The position numbers were made by a program, and so were the translations under genes. This document shows positions 1 to 9,404 of a stretch of DNA of 64,000 nt, piece by piece. The stretch's first letter is position 1; every line of letters begins with the position of its first letter. The notes beneath the pieces are model-generated. The model was not told the DNA's origin. It was given only the letters and a program-made list of their open reading frames with translations, and did no database searches. Origin of the DNA: CAIQPV01 sp963719855 (GTDB lineage: Bacteria; Pseudomonadota; Gammaproteobacteria; Burkholderiales; Gallionellaceae); contig CAVRDK010000004.1 of the NCBI GenBank assembly GCA_963719855.1, positions 1,426,001 through 1,490,000 on the forward strand. The letters are read 5' to 3'.

Positions 1-13
1 GTCAAAACCGTTA

Positions 14-145
14 CCGTTCGCGGTGAGCTTGATAGAACTACTAGCCACTCGACTAAGCTGTCAAAAGACGACAGCCAAGTCGCTGGTTATGTCGAACCGC
101 TACCACCTTGCCACTACTAGCCTTCGACAAGCTCAGGCCGAACGG
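14..145. repeat. Degenerate inverted repeat pair
   Basis: A 24-base copy at 14-37 and an inverted copy at 121-145 (core GACAAGCTCAGGCCGAACGG) match at roughly 19 of 24 positions when one is reverse-complemented. Short dispersed repeats of this kind are common between genes in proteobacteria. No gene is convincing in the 1-218 stretch that holds them. Confidence 0.4.
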
Positions 146-218
146 TTTGTTGTAATTTTTTTGGTGGAACGATCTACTGGTGAGCAAGCCGAAGGACTGC
201 GTCCGTCGTTACCGGCCT

Positions 219-467
219 TCAGCTTTGCCTGCCCAATCGCTTTATGGCTTCTAAACTGTCCCGATTACGATGCCTCACCATACGAAGCCGACCAATTTCA
301 TTATGGGCGTTTCCTAATTTCTCGGTTACTGTTAGAAGCCCGTTTACCAATCGTTCATTCGCCGACTCCAAGCTGCCATTCACGGTTTCAGCATCGTAGA
401 GTTTTAGGGTCAATTCAGCGTTTTCATTAACAAGTTCATCCATGCGTTGATAGAGTTCATTAGTCAT
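219..467 (-). CDS. Small coiled-coil-like hypothetical protein
   Basis: An 82-residue protein of unknown function. The ATG at 467 is preceded by a good AAGGAG ribosome-binding site about 8 bases upstream on the minus strand, which is the main reason to believe it. The sequence is rich in Glu, Leu, Asn and Arg with heptad-like spacing (for example ELVNENAELTLKLYDAETVN), so most of it is probably a single helix or coiled coil. No signal peptide, cysteine motif or enzymatic motif is visible, and no neighbour suggests a role. Confidence 0.5.
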   Translation of the reverse strand: MTNELYQRMDELVNENAELTLKLYDAETVNGSLESANERLVNGLLTVTEKLGNAHNEIGRLRMVRHRNRDSLEAIKRLGRQS

Positions 468-1027
468 GGCGCAATACTCCTTTCAATTATGCAGTAATTC
501 AGTGCCCATCTGCGGGTTTGCACAAGTCATTTTAGTGATCCTGCAAAAAATCTTAATACCCTATTTAGCGTAATCAGCAACAACAAACTCAGGTAATTTT
601 CGGATAAGAAATAATTACAAAACTGCCTGCTCTGGACAGGAGTCTGCATTGCTTATTCATGCTCTTGAAAAATTTCATTAAAACGCTGACAGCATCAATA
701 TTCTGTATCTGGCAATACGTTCGCAACCCATCTGTGAAGTCGTCTTCATGGCGGGTCGTGCTGATACGGAATGTCAACTAATGGCATGTTTAATATAAAG
801 TTAATGATTTCGCAAGGCATGCGCTGACACTGCTCATCAAAATTACGGTGTTCCATAAAAGAGAAATACGCGGAATTGGATATTTTTATTTCTGTCCGGT
901 CAGTTCAGGATGAGCCATCCCAATTGAACGAATGCCCTTGACGAAAAATTGGGATCGAGTTCGTCAATTGCTGATGGAAGTTTGTCATGGTTAATGGACA
1001 TGCTTTTTCGGACAAGGAGTATTAAAA
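468..1027. other. Intergenic stretch without a supported gene
   Basis: About 560 bases between a minus-strand and a plus-strand small gene. One minus-strand open frame at 589-777 uses a TTG start with no ribosome-binding site and has no recognisable content, so it is not called. The stretch presumably holds the divergent promoters, but no good -35/-10 pair stands out. Confidence 0.4.
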
Positions 1028-1243
1028 ATGAAAAGCTCATTATTGGTTAATGCAATCTTGATCGTGTTTATCCTGACGTATGTTTATTCGGCTTTTACTT
1101 TCATGATGAAACAAAGGCTGGGAGGTTCATTTATAGCTTCTTTTGACAAGGCGATGGTAAGGGGAGGCTGTTTCTTTGTTTTGGGGTCAGGGCTGACTTG
1201 CCTTTCGATAATGTATGGCAATTTCCCGCAGGTGTTTATATGA
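1028..1243 (+). CDS. Small two-helix membrane protein
   Basis: A 71-residue hypothetical inner-membrane protein. The ATG follows a strong AAGGAG ribosome-binding site (about 1013-1018). Two hydrophobic segments are visible, roughly residues 5-25 and 47-64, joined by a short basic loop containing KQRLGGS. No family is recognised. It lies 114 bases before the HD-GYP response regulator on the same strand, so co-transcription is possible but not shown. Confidence 0.55.
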   Translation: MKSSLLVNAILIVFILTYVYSAFTFMMKQRLGGSFIASFDKAMVRGGCFFVLGSGLTCLSIMYGNFPQVFI

Positions 1244-1357
1244 GCGCCTGATTAGGGATGGTACTAACAGGAAAATAGTTTATCAACCGGCAACAAGTGA
1301 TACGCGATTCAATAATCAAACTGAACCACAGGAAATGACCGACCGGAGTATCCATAT

Positions 1358-2470
1358 ATGGGCAAACAAATGAAATTGATTTTGATCGTAGACGACAATC
1401 CCAGCTGCGTGGAGTTTCATGAGGCAATACTCAAGCCGGAAGGTTATCGCATCTTGAGCGTTAGCAACGGCAATGATGCGCTGGCGGCAGTGGCGCAGCA
1501 ACCGCCCGACCTGATTTTGCTCGACGTGGTGATGCCCGGCATGGACGGCAATCAGGTGGCGAGGAAACTCAAACTTGATCCCCTCACAAAAAATATCCCC
1601 ATCATCATGGTGACAGGTTTGGGTGACCGCAATTCCAGGCTGATCGGGCTGAACAGCGGGGCGGAAGAATTTATGCTCAAGCCTGTGGATAGTGCCGAGT
1701 TAAGGATGCGGGTGAGAAATATGCTGCGCCTCAAGGAACACTCCGATTTCCGCGATCAGCATAACAACATTCTTGAGAAGCGAGTGCTGGCGCGCACGGA
1801 TGAATTACATAAAAGTCATGTAGAAACCATTTATGCCTTGACCCGCGCCGCCGAGCACAGGGATGACGACACCGGCATCCATGTGCGGCGCATCAGCCAT
1901 TATTCCAGACACCTGGCCGAAACCTTGGGCATGGATCGCGCTTATTGCGAAATGATCCATTACGCCAGTCCGATGCATGACATTGGCAAGATCGGCATCC
2001 CCGACCATATCCTGCTCAAGCCATCCGCGCATACGGCGGATGAATCTGAAATCATGAAATCCCATTGTGTGATGGGTGCTGAAATTCTCTTTGGCTGCGA
2101 TTCACCCTTCCTGAAGATGGGCGCCGAAATCGCCATCAGCCATCATGAGCGCTGGGACGGTACAGGTTATCCGGCCGGGCTGGCCGGAGATGCGATTCCG
2201 CTGGCGGCACGGATCATGGGGGTGTGTGATGTTTATGACGCGCTGCGCTCACAACGCCCCTACAAGCCAGCCTTCGACCATGACAAGACGATAGGGATAA
2301 TCGTCGATGGGGATGGACGCACCCAGCCTGAGCATTTCGATCCGGCGGTGCTGGATGCATTCAAGCATTGCGGCCAGCGTTTTAATGAAATCTATCAGGA
2401 GCATGAAAATGCGGATTCATGGCTGTGGTCGGGCCGTTTTGAAAATAAATCCCATATGAAAATAATCTGA
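1358..2470 (+). CDS. Response regulator with HD-GYP phosphodiesterase domain
   Basis: A 370-residue cytoplasmic two-component regulator of the RpfG type. Residues about 6-125 form a receiver domain with the acidic pair Asp12-Asp13, phosphoacceptor Asp56 (LILLDVVMPGMDG), Thr86 and Lys108. Residues about 155-345 form an HD-GYP domain with the metal-binding pair His207-Asp208 in MHDIGKIGIPDHI, the HHERWDGTGYP signature (Tyr271-Pro272) and the DVYDAL segment. Proteins of this family hydrolyse cyclic di-GMP, so the gene probably lowers c-di-GMP on receipt of a phosphorelay signal. No sensor kinase is next to it, so the partner is unknown. The start at 1358 has a CCGGAGT site upstream; a second ATG lies four codons in. 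Confidence 0.92.
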   Translation: MGKQMKLILIVDDNPSCVEFHEAILKPEGYRILSVSNGNDALAAVAQQPPDLILLDVVMPGMDGNQVARKLKLDPLTKNIPIIMVTGLGDRNSRLIGLNSGAEEFMLKPVDSAELRMRVRNMLRLKEHSDFRDQHNNILEKRVLARTDELHKSHVETIYALTRAAEHRDDDTGIHVRRISHYSRHLAETLGMDRAYCEMIHYASPMHDIGKIGIPDHILLKPSAHTADESEIMKSHCVMGAEILFGCDSPFLKMGAEIAISHHERWDGTGYPAGLAGDAIPLAARIMGVCDVYDALRSQRPYKPAFDHDKTIGIIVDGDGRTQPEHFDPAVLDAFKHCGQRFNEIYQEHENADSWLWSGRFENKSHMKII

Positions 2471-2602
2471 TTTTGTGGCTATTTTTACCTAGAACTGGGT
2501 ATTAATAATTCTTGCAGAATCATTAATAATGACCCGAGAAAATTTCGCAGATAAGTACGAATTACTGCACAGCCGGAAGTTATCAATCTAATGGGGGAAC
2601 AA

Positions 2603-2803
2603 ATGGAAAAATATCTTATGTACCCGTTCTATCAAACCGACGAATTTCAGGTTAGTCCATCAATAGCGTTTGATGCTTGTGGAATGTGGCGAATGGATGC
2701 GGCGGCGGAGCAGTATTTGCAGAGGCGGGCCGCGCGCAATGTATCCGGACGTGAAAATTTTGTATTACCGGCTTTGCCCGATTCGGAGCCAAGGGCGAAT
2801 TAA
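2603..2803 (+). CDS. Small hypothetical protein
   Basis: A 66-residue soluble protein of unknown function. The ATG at 2603 is preferred over the one at 2591 because GGGGGA lies five bases before it, while 2591 has no ribosome-binding site. The sequence begins MEKYLMYPFYQTDEF and has a basic centre (LQRRAARN). It ends five bases before the next gene, so the two are likely translated from one message. No motif is recognised. Confidence 0.45.
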   Translation: MEKYLMYPFYQTDEFQVSPSIAFDACGMWRMDAAAEQYLQRRAARNVSGRENFVLPALPDSEPRAN

Positions 2804-2808
2804 GTAAA

Positions 2809-3348
2809 ATGAGCATGGAAAACGGGCCGCGTTTGCTGAGTGTCGCTGGCGTGTTCGAGCAAAGCAGGGATGCCGGACTTGAATCTGTATGCCGTGATGG
2901 TTATCCCCAGAAAGCGGTACGTGACAGGTACAAGGTAGAACGCAAATTGCCGGAACCTACATTGTGCCCGGGGTGTGGCGCGGTATTCAAGGATGGATGC
3001 TGGCAGTGGCAGGAATTGAGTGCGGCGTATGAGGCGCTCTGTCCTGCTTGCCATCGGCAACACGACAACTTTCCGGCTGGATTTGTAACGCTTTCAGGAG
3101 ATTTTGTCGCCGCACATGAGCCAGCCATCTTCGGGGTTGTGCTCAGTCAAGAGGAGCATGAGAAGGTCGAACATCCGCTGAGACGAGTGATGGACATCGA
3201 GAAATCGGCTGATGGTTTTCTGGTAACCACGACTGATGTCCAGCTTGCGCGCGATATCGGCGAGGCGCTACACCATACTTTTCATGGTGAACTGGGTTTA
3301 GATTACAACAAGCAGGCGAAGCGGTTGCAGGTGTACTGGCGGCGTTAG
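2809..3348 (+). CDS. Zinc-ribbon protein, BCAM0308-like
   Basis: A 179-residue protein whose centre carries two CxxC pairs, CPGCGAVFKDGCW and CPACHRQHDN, the pattern of a treble-clef or zinc-ribbon fold. The rest (about residues 125-179) is an alpha/beta segment ending in LQVYWRR. It resembles a small conserved proteobacterial family known only as BCAM0308-like, whose function is not established; this assignment is from memory of the family pattern. The start could also be the ATG at 2815. It directly follows the 66-residue gene. Confidence 0.6.
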   Translation: MSMENGPRLLSVAGVFEQSRDAGLESVCRDGYPQKAVRDRYKVERKLPEPTLCPGCGAVFKDGCWQWQELSAAYEALCPACHRQHDNFPAGFVTLSGDFVAAHEPAIFGVVLSQEEHEKVEHPLRRVMDIEKSADGFLVTTTDVQLARDIGEALHHTFHGELGLDYNKQAKRLQVYWRR

Positions 3349-3886
3349 TAAATATTGAGGCTCCCTCGGATGCACATCCTGTTGGCAGCATGCGCAGATG
3401 TAAGTCCTGAAAAATATTCTTCTTCATTCTTGGGTTAAAATCCCATATCAAATCAGTCTTTGATGATGCCATACGACGTGTACTGACTATTCTCCGCAGG
3501 GACTTATAACGAAACAAACCTGTCTATACGTTGAGAAAACGGCAGCGCAATGCTTGCCGCCTGATGGAGTAACTTCAAGGTATAATCCGCCCCCGTCGAT
3601 AAGTTTGATGAGTTTTGCTGCGGGCTCAGTGTTCTTTCATCTGGGTATCGGTCAGCAAAAGCCTCCAGTGTGGTAGCAAATTATCAAGAATGGTTCTAAA
3701 TGCAGGTTTCAGAGCATTTGAGGGTAGATTGAGAATGTGGTTTTATCCTACCCGCTCCCCTTCCCTCATTTTATTGAGCTTATATGAGATGGTTTGATAC
3801 GCAACGAATCGAATAAACATTATTAATTATAAAGATACAGTGGCAAACGATATGCCATCAACCCGTCTGATACAAGTCTAATACGC
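3349..3886. promoter_or_regulatory. Leader region upstream of lepA
   Basis: About 540 bases without a convincing gene. A TATAAT hexamer occurs at 3581-3586, but the best upstream TTG-type hexamers are not at 16-18 bases, so it is only a candidate -10 site. A second AT-rich stretch lies at 3815-3835 just before lepA. Open frames here have no ribosome-binding sites or recognisable content. Confidence 0.25.
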
Positions 3887-5680
3887 ATGCAATATATTCG
3901 CAATTTTTCCATTATCGCCCACATAGACCACGGCAAGTCCACTTTGGCAGACCGCATCATCCAGTTGTGCGGCGGCTTGTCCGACCGTGAAATGGAAGCG
4001 CAGGTGCTCGACTCGATGGATATCGAACGCGAGCGCGGCATCACCATCAAGGCACAGACTGCCGCGCTGAAATACAAGGCGCGCGACGGACAGATATACA
4101 ACCTCAATTTGATCGACACGCCGGGGCACGTGGATTTTTCCTACGAGGTGTCGCGCTCGCTGTCCGCTTGCGAAGGCGCGCTGCTGGTGGTGGATGCGTC
4201 GCAGGGCGTGGAGGCGCAGACCGTGGCCAACTGCTATACCGCGCTGGATCTCGGCGTGGAAGTGGTGCCGGTGCTGAACAAGATCGACTTGCCTTCTGCC
4301 GACCCGGACAACGCCATTGAGGAAATCGAGGAGGTCATCGGCATCGACGCGCACGATGCGGTGCGCTGCTCGGCCAAGACCGGCGAGGGCGTGCAGGATG
4401 TGCTGGAAGCGATGATCGTCAAGGTGCCGCCGCCCAAGGGCGACCCGAATGCGCCGTTGCAGGCGCTGATCATCGATTCCTGGTTCGACAATTATGTCGG
4501 CGTGGTGATGCTGGTGCGCATTGTGAACGGCGCCTTGAAGCCCAAAGATAAAATCCTGTTTATGGCGACCGGCGCGCAGCATCTGACCGAGCACGTCGGC
4601 GTGTTCACGCCCAAGTCGCAGCCGCGCGAGACACTTTCCGCCGGGCAGGTGGGTTTCGTCATCGCCGGCATCAAGGAACTGAAAGATGCCAAGGTCGGCG
4701 ATACGATAACTTTGCAGAGTAAGCCTGCAAGCAGCGCCTTGCCGGGTTTCAAGGAAGTGCAGCCGCAGGTGTTTGCCGGCTTGTTTCCGGTCGAGTCCAA
4801 CCAGTATGAAGCGCTGCGCGATTCGTTGGAAAAGCTGAAGCTGAACGATGCCTCCTTGCAATACGAGCCGGAGGTGTCGCAGGCGCTGGGCTTCGGTTTT
4901 CGCTGCGGCTTCCTCGGCCTGTTGCACATGGAGATTGTGCAGGAGCGGCTGGAGCGCGAGTTCGACATGGACTTGATTACTACTGCGCCGACGGTGATTT
5001 ACGAAGTGGTGCTGCGCGATGGCACGGTGCTGATGGTGGACAACCCGTCCAAGATGCCCGACCCTTCCAAGATCGAGGAAATCAGGGAACCAATAGTTAC
5101 TGTCAACCTCTATATGCCGCAGGAGTACGTCGGTGCGGTAATTACACTATGTACGCAGAAGCGCGGTACGCAGATCAACATGAGCTACCACGGCAAGCAG
5201 GTGCTGCTGGTGTACGAGATACCGATGGCGGAAATCGTGCTCGATTTCTTTGACCGTTTGAAATCCATTTCGCGCGGTTATGCTTCGATGGATTACGAGT
5301 TCAAGGAATATCGTTCGGCTGATGTGGTGAAAGTGGATATGCTGATCAACAGCGAGAAAGTCGATGCGCTGTCCATCATCCTGCATCGCAGCAACAGCAT
5401 CTATCGCGGTCGCGAAGTGGCGGCCAAGATGCGCGAACTGATCCCGCGCCAGATGTTCGACGTGGCGATTCAGGCAGCCATCGGCGCTAATATCATTTCG
5501 CGCGAGAACGTCAAGGCGCTGCGCAAGAACGTGATCGCCAAGTGCTACGGCGGTGACGTCTCGCGCAAGCGCAAACTGCTGGAAAAGCAGAAGGCAGGCA
5601 AGAAGCGCATGAAGCAGGTTGGCAGCGTGGAAATCCCGCAGGAAGCGTTCCTCGCCATCCTGCAAGTGGGCGACAAATAG
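3887..5680 (+). CDS. lepA: Elongation factor 4 (LepA)
   Basis: A 597-residue translational GTPase, the usual length of the family. All G motifs are visible: AHIDHGKST (P loop), a switch I stretch ERGITIKAQ, DTPGH, NKID and the SAKTGEG element. The EF-G-like domains and the LepA-specific C-terminal domain (basic, with SRKRKLLEKQKAGKKRMKQ) follow. LepA acts on the ribosome during elongation or biogenesis. It stands ahead of lepB as in E. coli and most proteobacteria; a 144-base gap with a palindromic repeat separates them here. No clear Shine-Dalgarno site is seen before the ATG. Confidence 0.97.
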   Translation: MQYIRNFSIIAHIDHGKSTLADRIIQLCGGLSDREMEAQVLDSMDIERERGITIKAQTAALKYKARDGQIYNLNLIDTPGHVDFSYEVSRSLSACEGALLVVDASQGVEAQTVANCYTALDLGVEVVPVLNKIDLPSADPDNAIEEIEEVIGIDAHDAVRCSAKTGEGVQDVLEAMIVKVPPPKGDPNAPLQALIIDSWFDNYVGVVMLVRIVNGALKPKDKILFMATGAQHLTEHVGVFTPKSQPRETLSAGQVGFVIAGIKELKDAKVGDTITLQSKPASSALPGFKEVQPQVFAGLFPVESNQYEALRDSLEKLKLNDASLQYEPEVSQALGFGFRCGFLGLLHMEIVQERLEREFDMDLITTAPTVIYEVVLRDGTVLMVDNPSKMPDPSKIEEIREPIVTVNLYMPQEYVGAVITLCTQKRGTQINMSYHGKQVLLVYEIPMAEIVLDFFDRLKSISRGYASMDYEFKEYRSADVVKVDMLINSEKVDALSIILHRSNSIYRGREVAAKMRELIPRQMFDVAIQAAIGANIISRENVKALRKNVIAKCYGGDVSRKRKLLEKQKAGKKRMKQVGSVEIPQEAFLAILQVGDK

Positions 5681-5691
5681 GCATTATGTTT

Positions 5692-5787
5692 CCTCCCCCA
5701 TGCAGGGGGAGGGTTTAGGGAGGGGGTGGAAACGTGGTATACCTAAACTCTACCCTCATCCTAACCTTCCCCCTGCATGGGGGAAGG
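5692..5787. repeat. Paired palindromic repeats between lepA and lepB
   Basis: Two near-identical palindromes, 5692-5712 and 5765-5787, each built around CCCCCATGCAGGGGG or its mirror, flank a G-rich/C-rich spacer that can also pair. The whole can fold into a cruciform or a strong RNA hairpin. It is typical of a dispersed intergenic repeat and might also attenuate read-through from lepA into lepB. Confidence 0.65.
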
Positions 5788-5824
5788 GACAATTAATGTT
5801 TTTCCAGGTTGAAAGGAAGTTTAG

Positions 5825-6628
5825 ATGGATTTTGCTTTGATTATGTTTTTGCTGCTGGTTATCACCGGCAGCGCGTGGCTGCTGGATTATTTTATGTTGC
5901 ACCCGAAGCGGGCGGCAGAGGCGAAGGAGCCTTGGTGGGCTGAGTATGCCAAGAGCTTCTTTCCTGTGATTCTCGCGGTGTTCCTGTTGCGTTCGTTTCT
6001 GGTCGAGCCGTTCAAGATACCGTCTGGTTCGATGATCCCAACCTTGCAGGTGGGCGATTTTATCTTGGTCAACAAATTCACCTTCGGTATCCGCTTGCCC
6101 ATCATCAGCAAGAAAATCGTCCAGATCAACGATCCTCACCGTGGCGATGTGATGGTGTTCCATTACCCGGAAGATCCCTCGCTGGATTATATTAAGCGTG
6201 TAGTCGGCTTGCCTGGCGACAAGATTATGTACCGTAATAAAAAAGTGTACGTGAATGGCGTGTTGCAGGAGCAACAGCAAGACGGTGAATACAACTATGT
6301 GGAAAGCGGATTAAAATTCGTGCATACCGAGCTTCACAGCGAGAGCCTGGATGGACACAACCATGCTTTGCTGATTAACCCGGAGATGCCTGACGTGCAC
6401 CTAGGGGCGGTAGCAGAATTCCCGCATCGGGATAACTGTAGTTATAATGAAGAAGAGATGCGCTGCACGGTGCCGGATGGGAATTATTTCATGATGGGCG
6501 ACAATCGCGACAACAGCCGCGATAGCCGTTACTGGGGTTTCGTGCCGGATAACATGATAGTCGGCAAGGCATTTTTGATCTGGATGAATTTCAGCGATCT
6601 GAAACGTATCGGCTTATCCATTAACTGA
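5825..6628 (+). CDS. lepB: Signal peptidase I
   Basis: A 267-residue inner-membrane serine protease that removes signal peptides from exported proteins. Two N-terminal membrane segments are visible (about residues 3-23 and 45-60). The catalytic dyad is Ser69 in the IPSGSMIPTL box and Lys124 in YIKRVVGLPGDKI; the C-terminal GDNRDNSRDSRYWGFVP box is intact. A long insert (residues about 150-210) between boxes D and E is normal for proteobacterial LepB. The downstream DUF4845 gene and rnc are closely spaced and probably co-transcribed. Confidence 0.96.
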   Translation: MDFALIMFLLLVITGSAWLLDYFMLHPKRAAEAKEPWWAEYAKSFFPVILAVFLLRSFLVEPFKIPSGSMIPTLQVGDFILVNKFTFGIRLPIISKKIVQINDPHRGDVMVFHYPEDPSLDYIKRVVGLPGDKIMYRNKKVYVNGVLQEQQQDGEYNYVESGLKFVHTELHSESLDGHNHALLINPEMPDVHLGAVAEFPHRDNCSYNEEEMRCTVPDGNYFMMGDNRDNSRDSRYWGFVPDNMIVGKAFLIWMNFSDLKRIGLSIN

Positions 6629-6645
6629 ATGGCACTAAGGGGGAC

Positions 6646-7020
6646 ATGATGGGAACAATGACGAACAAGCAGCGCGGTGTAAGTTTGGAGGGTTTTCTGG
6701 CAGTCGTGGTTGTTCTCATATTTGTGGTGGTTGGTTGCGTGAAGGTGGTTCCATCCTATCTTGATGATTATGCAATCAAGAAAAAGTTTAGCGAGGTAGC
6801 TCACGACCCCAATCTGAAAAATGCTACGGTGCATGACATACGGCAGTCATTTATCGCACATGCTTTAGTGAGTAATATTACTGCCATTAAAGCAGACGAC
6901 ATAGAAGTGGCCAAGGATGCGGACGGAATTACCTTGAGCGCCAGCTATTCGGTGAAGATACCGTTATTTGGCAATGCTAGCCTGGTGCTCGAATTCAACC
7001 CGAGCAGTTCCGACAAATAA
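6646..7020 (+). CDS. DUF4845 membrane-anchored protein
   Basis: A 124-residue protein with a short basic N terminus, one hydrophobic segment (about residues 18-36, LAVVVVLIFVVVGC) and a periplasmic-type C-terminal domain. The N terminus resembles a type IV pilin-like start (QRGVSLEGFLAVVVV). It matches the DUF4845 family, which in betaproteobacteria and gammaproteobacteria typically sits between lepB and rnc, as here. Function is unknown. AAGGGGG precedes the first ATG; the ATG codons at 6649 and 6658 are alternatives. Confidence 0.8.
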   Translation: MMGTMTNKQRGVSLEGFLAVVVVLIFVVVGCVKVVPSYLDDYAIKKKFSEVAHDPNLKNATVHDIRQSFIAHALVSNITAIKADDIEVAKDADGITLSASYSVKIPLFGNASLVLEFNPSSSDK

Positions 7021-7024
7021 ACTG

Positions 7025-7699
7025 ATGAGCCGCAATGCGCTGTGCCGCCAGCTCGGCTACGTGTTTACACAGCCGCAGTTGTTGCAGCGCGCACTGACGC
7101 ACCGCAGTCACAGCCAGGCGCACTACGAGCGCCTGGAATTTCTGGGCGACAGCGTGTTGAATTGCGTCATCGCCAAGCACCTGTATGACAGTTTTCCCGA
7201 TTTGCCCGAAGGCGACCTGTCGCGCCTGCGTTCCAATCTGGTGAACCAGCAGACTCTGTTCATCCTCGCGCAGCAATTGCATCTGGGCGAACTGCTGCTG
7301 CTGGGCGAAGGCGAACGCAAGAGCGCTGGATTCCGCCGCCCATCCATTTTGGCCGATGCGCTGGAAGCCCTGTTCGGTGCTGTGTTTCTGGATGCCGGTT
7401 TCGTGGCGGCGCAACAGGTAGTGCTGGGGCTATACGTGCCGTTCATCGTGCAGGCCGATGTGCAGACGCTGGGCAAGGATGCCAAAACCCTGTTACAGGA
7501 ATATCTCCAAGGCAAGCGGCTGGCATTGCCAAAATACACAGTGATTGCCACCCAGGGCGAGGCGCACGCGCAACTTTTCCAGGTCGAATGCGATATAGCA
7601 CAACTAAAACTCATCACGCGCGGCGAGGGCGTCAGCCGCCGTGCTGCGGAACAGGCCGCCGCCGAAACCGCCTACTTACAACTTAATACCAAAACATGA
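7025..7699 (+). CDS. rnc: Ribonuclease III
   Basis: A 224-residue double-strand-specific endoribonuclease that processes rRNA and mRNA. The catalytic signature ERLEFLGDSVL is present near residue 38, followed by the second acidic cluster LADALEALFGAVFLD. The C-terminal third is the double-stranded RNA-binding domain (LLQEYLQGKR to the end). The open frame runs upstream into DUF4845, but the ATG at 7025 gives the family's standard N terminus and lies four bases after that gene. The stop overlaps the era start (ATGA at 7696), indicating translational coupling. Confidence 0.95.
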   Translation: MSRNALCRQLGYVFTQPQLLQRALTHRSHSQAHYERLEFLGDSVLNCVIAKHLYDSFPDLPEGDLSRLRSNLVNQQTLFILAQQLHLGELLLLGEGERKSAGFRRPSILADALEALFGAVFLDAGFVAAQQVVLGLYVPFIVQADVQTLGKDAKTLLQEYLQGKRLALPKYTVIATQGEAHAQLFQVECDIAQLKLITRGEGVSRRAAEQAAAETAYLQLNTKT

Positions 7700-8592
7700 G
7701 CGATAACACTCCATTTCATAGCGGCTTCATCGCCATCGTAGGACGCCCGAACGTGGGCAAGTCCACGCTGCTCAACCATCTGATCGGGCAGAAAGTCAGC
7801 ATCACCTCGCGCAAGGCGCAGACCACGCGCCACCGCATCACCGGCATCCTGACCGAAGAGCACAGCCAGTTCGTGTTCGTAGACACGCCCGGCTTCCAGA
7901 CCCAGCACATGAACGCGCTCAATCGCGGCATGAACCGCGTGGTGAGCAACAGCATGCGCGACGTGAATGTGGTGCTGTTCGTGCTCGAAGCGCGGCACTA
8001 TGATGAGCGCGACCAGCAGGTATTAAAGATGCTGCCCAAAGACGTGCCGGTGATTCTGGTCATCAACAAGGTGGATGTTATGGTCGACAAGAGCGAATTA
8101 CTGCCATTCATCGAGGGCATCGCCACCGAGTTTCATTTCGCCGCCATCGTGCCGGTGAGCGCAAAGCTGGACAAACAACTGGACACCTTGCTGGAAGCCA
8201 TCCGCCAGTATCTGCCGCTGGGCGACCCGATCTATGCCGCAGACGAAATCACCGACCGCAACGAACGTTTTCTTGCCGCCGAGTTGCTGCGCGAAAAAAT
8301 ATTCCGCTTTACCGGCGAAGAACTGCCTTACTCGGTCAGCGTGATAATCGAGCAGTTCAAGCAGGAAGACAGCGGCATGCGCCGCATCCACGCCGCCATT
8401 CTTGTGGATAAGGAAGCGCACAAAGTCATGCTGATCGGCAAGAACGGCGCCAAGCTGAAAGAAATCGCCACTCAGGCGCGGCTGGACATGGAGAAAATGT
8501 TCGGAGCCAAAGTGTTTCTCGAAGTGTGGATCAAGGTGCGCAGCGGCTGGGCGGACAATGCGCAAGTGCTGAAGTCGCTGGGTTATGAATGA
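7696..8592 (+). CDS. era: GTPase Era
   Basis: A 298-residue essential GTPase that binds the 3' end of 16S rRNA and helps mature the 30S subunit. G1 is GRPNVGKSTLLN, G3 is VDTPGF, G4 is NKVD, and a SAK element follows. The C-terminal third is a KH RNA-binding domain with IGKNGAKLKEI. ATGA overlaps join it to rnc upstream and recO downstream. Length and order match the standard proteobacterial rnc-era-recO operon. Confidence 0.97.
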   Translation: MSDNTPFHSGFIAIVGRPNVGKSTLLNHLIGQKVSITSRKAQTTRHRITGILTEEHSQFVFVDTPGFQTQHMNALNRGMNRVVSNSMRDVNVVLFVLEARHYDERDQQVLKMLPKDVPVILVINKVDVMVDKSELLPFIEGIATEFHFAAIVPVSAKLDKQLDTLLEAIRQYLPLGDPIYAADEITDRNERFLAAELLREKIFRFTGEELPYSVSVIIEQFKQEDSGMRRIHAAILVDKEAHKVMLIGKNGAKLKEIATQARLDMEKMFGAKVFLEVWIKVRSGWADNAQVLKSLGYE

Positions 8593-9305
8593 CCGCGCAT
8601 AAACATCGGCTGGAAGATCAGCCAGCCTTCGTGCTGCACAGTTATCCTTACCGCGAAACCAGCCTGGTGATGGAAGTACTCAGCCGCAACTGCGGTCGCG
8701 TTGCGCTGGTGGCGCGCGGTGCGCGGCGACCGCGTTCCGCGTTGCGCGGGCTGCTCATGGGATTCCAGCCGTTGACTCTGAGCTGGTTCGGCAAGCATGA
8801 ATTGCGCACGTTGCACAGCGCCGAGTGGCAGGGCGGGCAACCGCAGTTGCAGGGTACGGCGCTGTTATGCGGCTTCTATTTGAACGAACTGCTGCTCAAC
8901 CTGATGGCGCGCGACGATCCCCACGAACAACTATTCGATTATTATCAGCAGACCCTGCAACGGTTGGCGCACGAACAAGATCATGCTGCCACCCTACGCT
9001 GTTTCGAAAAACACATGTTGCAGGAACTGGGCTATGCGCTGCTGCTGGAACACGAAGCGGACAGCGGCAAGCCGATAGAGCCGAACGCACATTATCGTTA
9101 TGTAATTGAACACGGCGCATCGCGTGATGCGGAAGAGGGTTTGCCGATCCTGGGTAAAACCCTCCAAGACATGGCAGCAGACGACTACCGTGACCCGCTC
9201 AGTGCGCAGCAAAGCAAGCAGCTGATGCGCATGCTGCTGAACCACCATCTCGCAGGCAAGCCGCTGCATACGCGGGAATTGATAAAAGACCTGCAGAAGC
9301 TGTAA
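8589..9305 (+). CDS. recO: DNA repair protein RecO
   Basis: A 238-residue recombination mediator that loads RecA with RecR. The N-terminal OB fold contains the typical LHSYPYRETSLVMEVLSR and VARGARRPRSALRG segments. The alpha-helical C-terminal part follows, and the zinc-finger cysteines found in some RecO proteins are absent, as is common in this class. Its ATG overlaps the era stop. In many relatives pdxJ follows; here a tRNA gene on the other strand ends the operon. Confidence 0.93.
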   Translation: MTAHKHRLEDQPAFVLHSYPYRETSLVMEVLSRNCGRVALVARGARRPRSALRGLLMGFQPLTLSWFGKHELRTLHSAEWQGGQPQLQGTALLCGFYLNELLLNLMARDDPHEQLFDYYQQTLQRLAHEQDHAATLRCFEKHMLQELGYALLLEHEADSGKPIEPNAHYRYVIEHGASRDAEEGLPILGKTLQDMAADDYRDPLSAQQSKQLMRMLLNHHLAGKPLHTRELIKDLQKL

Positions 9306-9404
9306 TACCCGATGCTCTTGCATCCGGCGGAACCGCAAGCGTTTCGCGTTCCGCAGGTTTGAATAATGGGATCGAAAAGTTCGGATTGCTCCGGTTTTCG
9401 TGTT

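Noticed and set aside
589..777. Minus-strand 62-codon open frame
   Set aside because: TTG start, no ribosome-binding site, no family resemblance and no neighbour context.
3878..4927. Long minus-strand open frame of 349 codons opposite lepA
   Set aside because: It is antisense to lepA, rich in His/Arg/Gln as expected from the reversed codon bias of a GC-rich gene, and has no ribosome-binding site.
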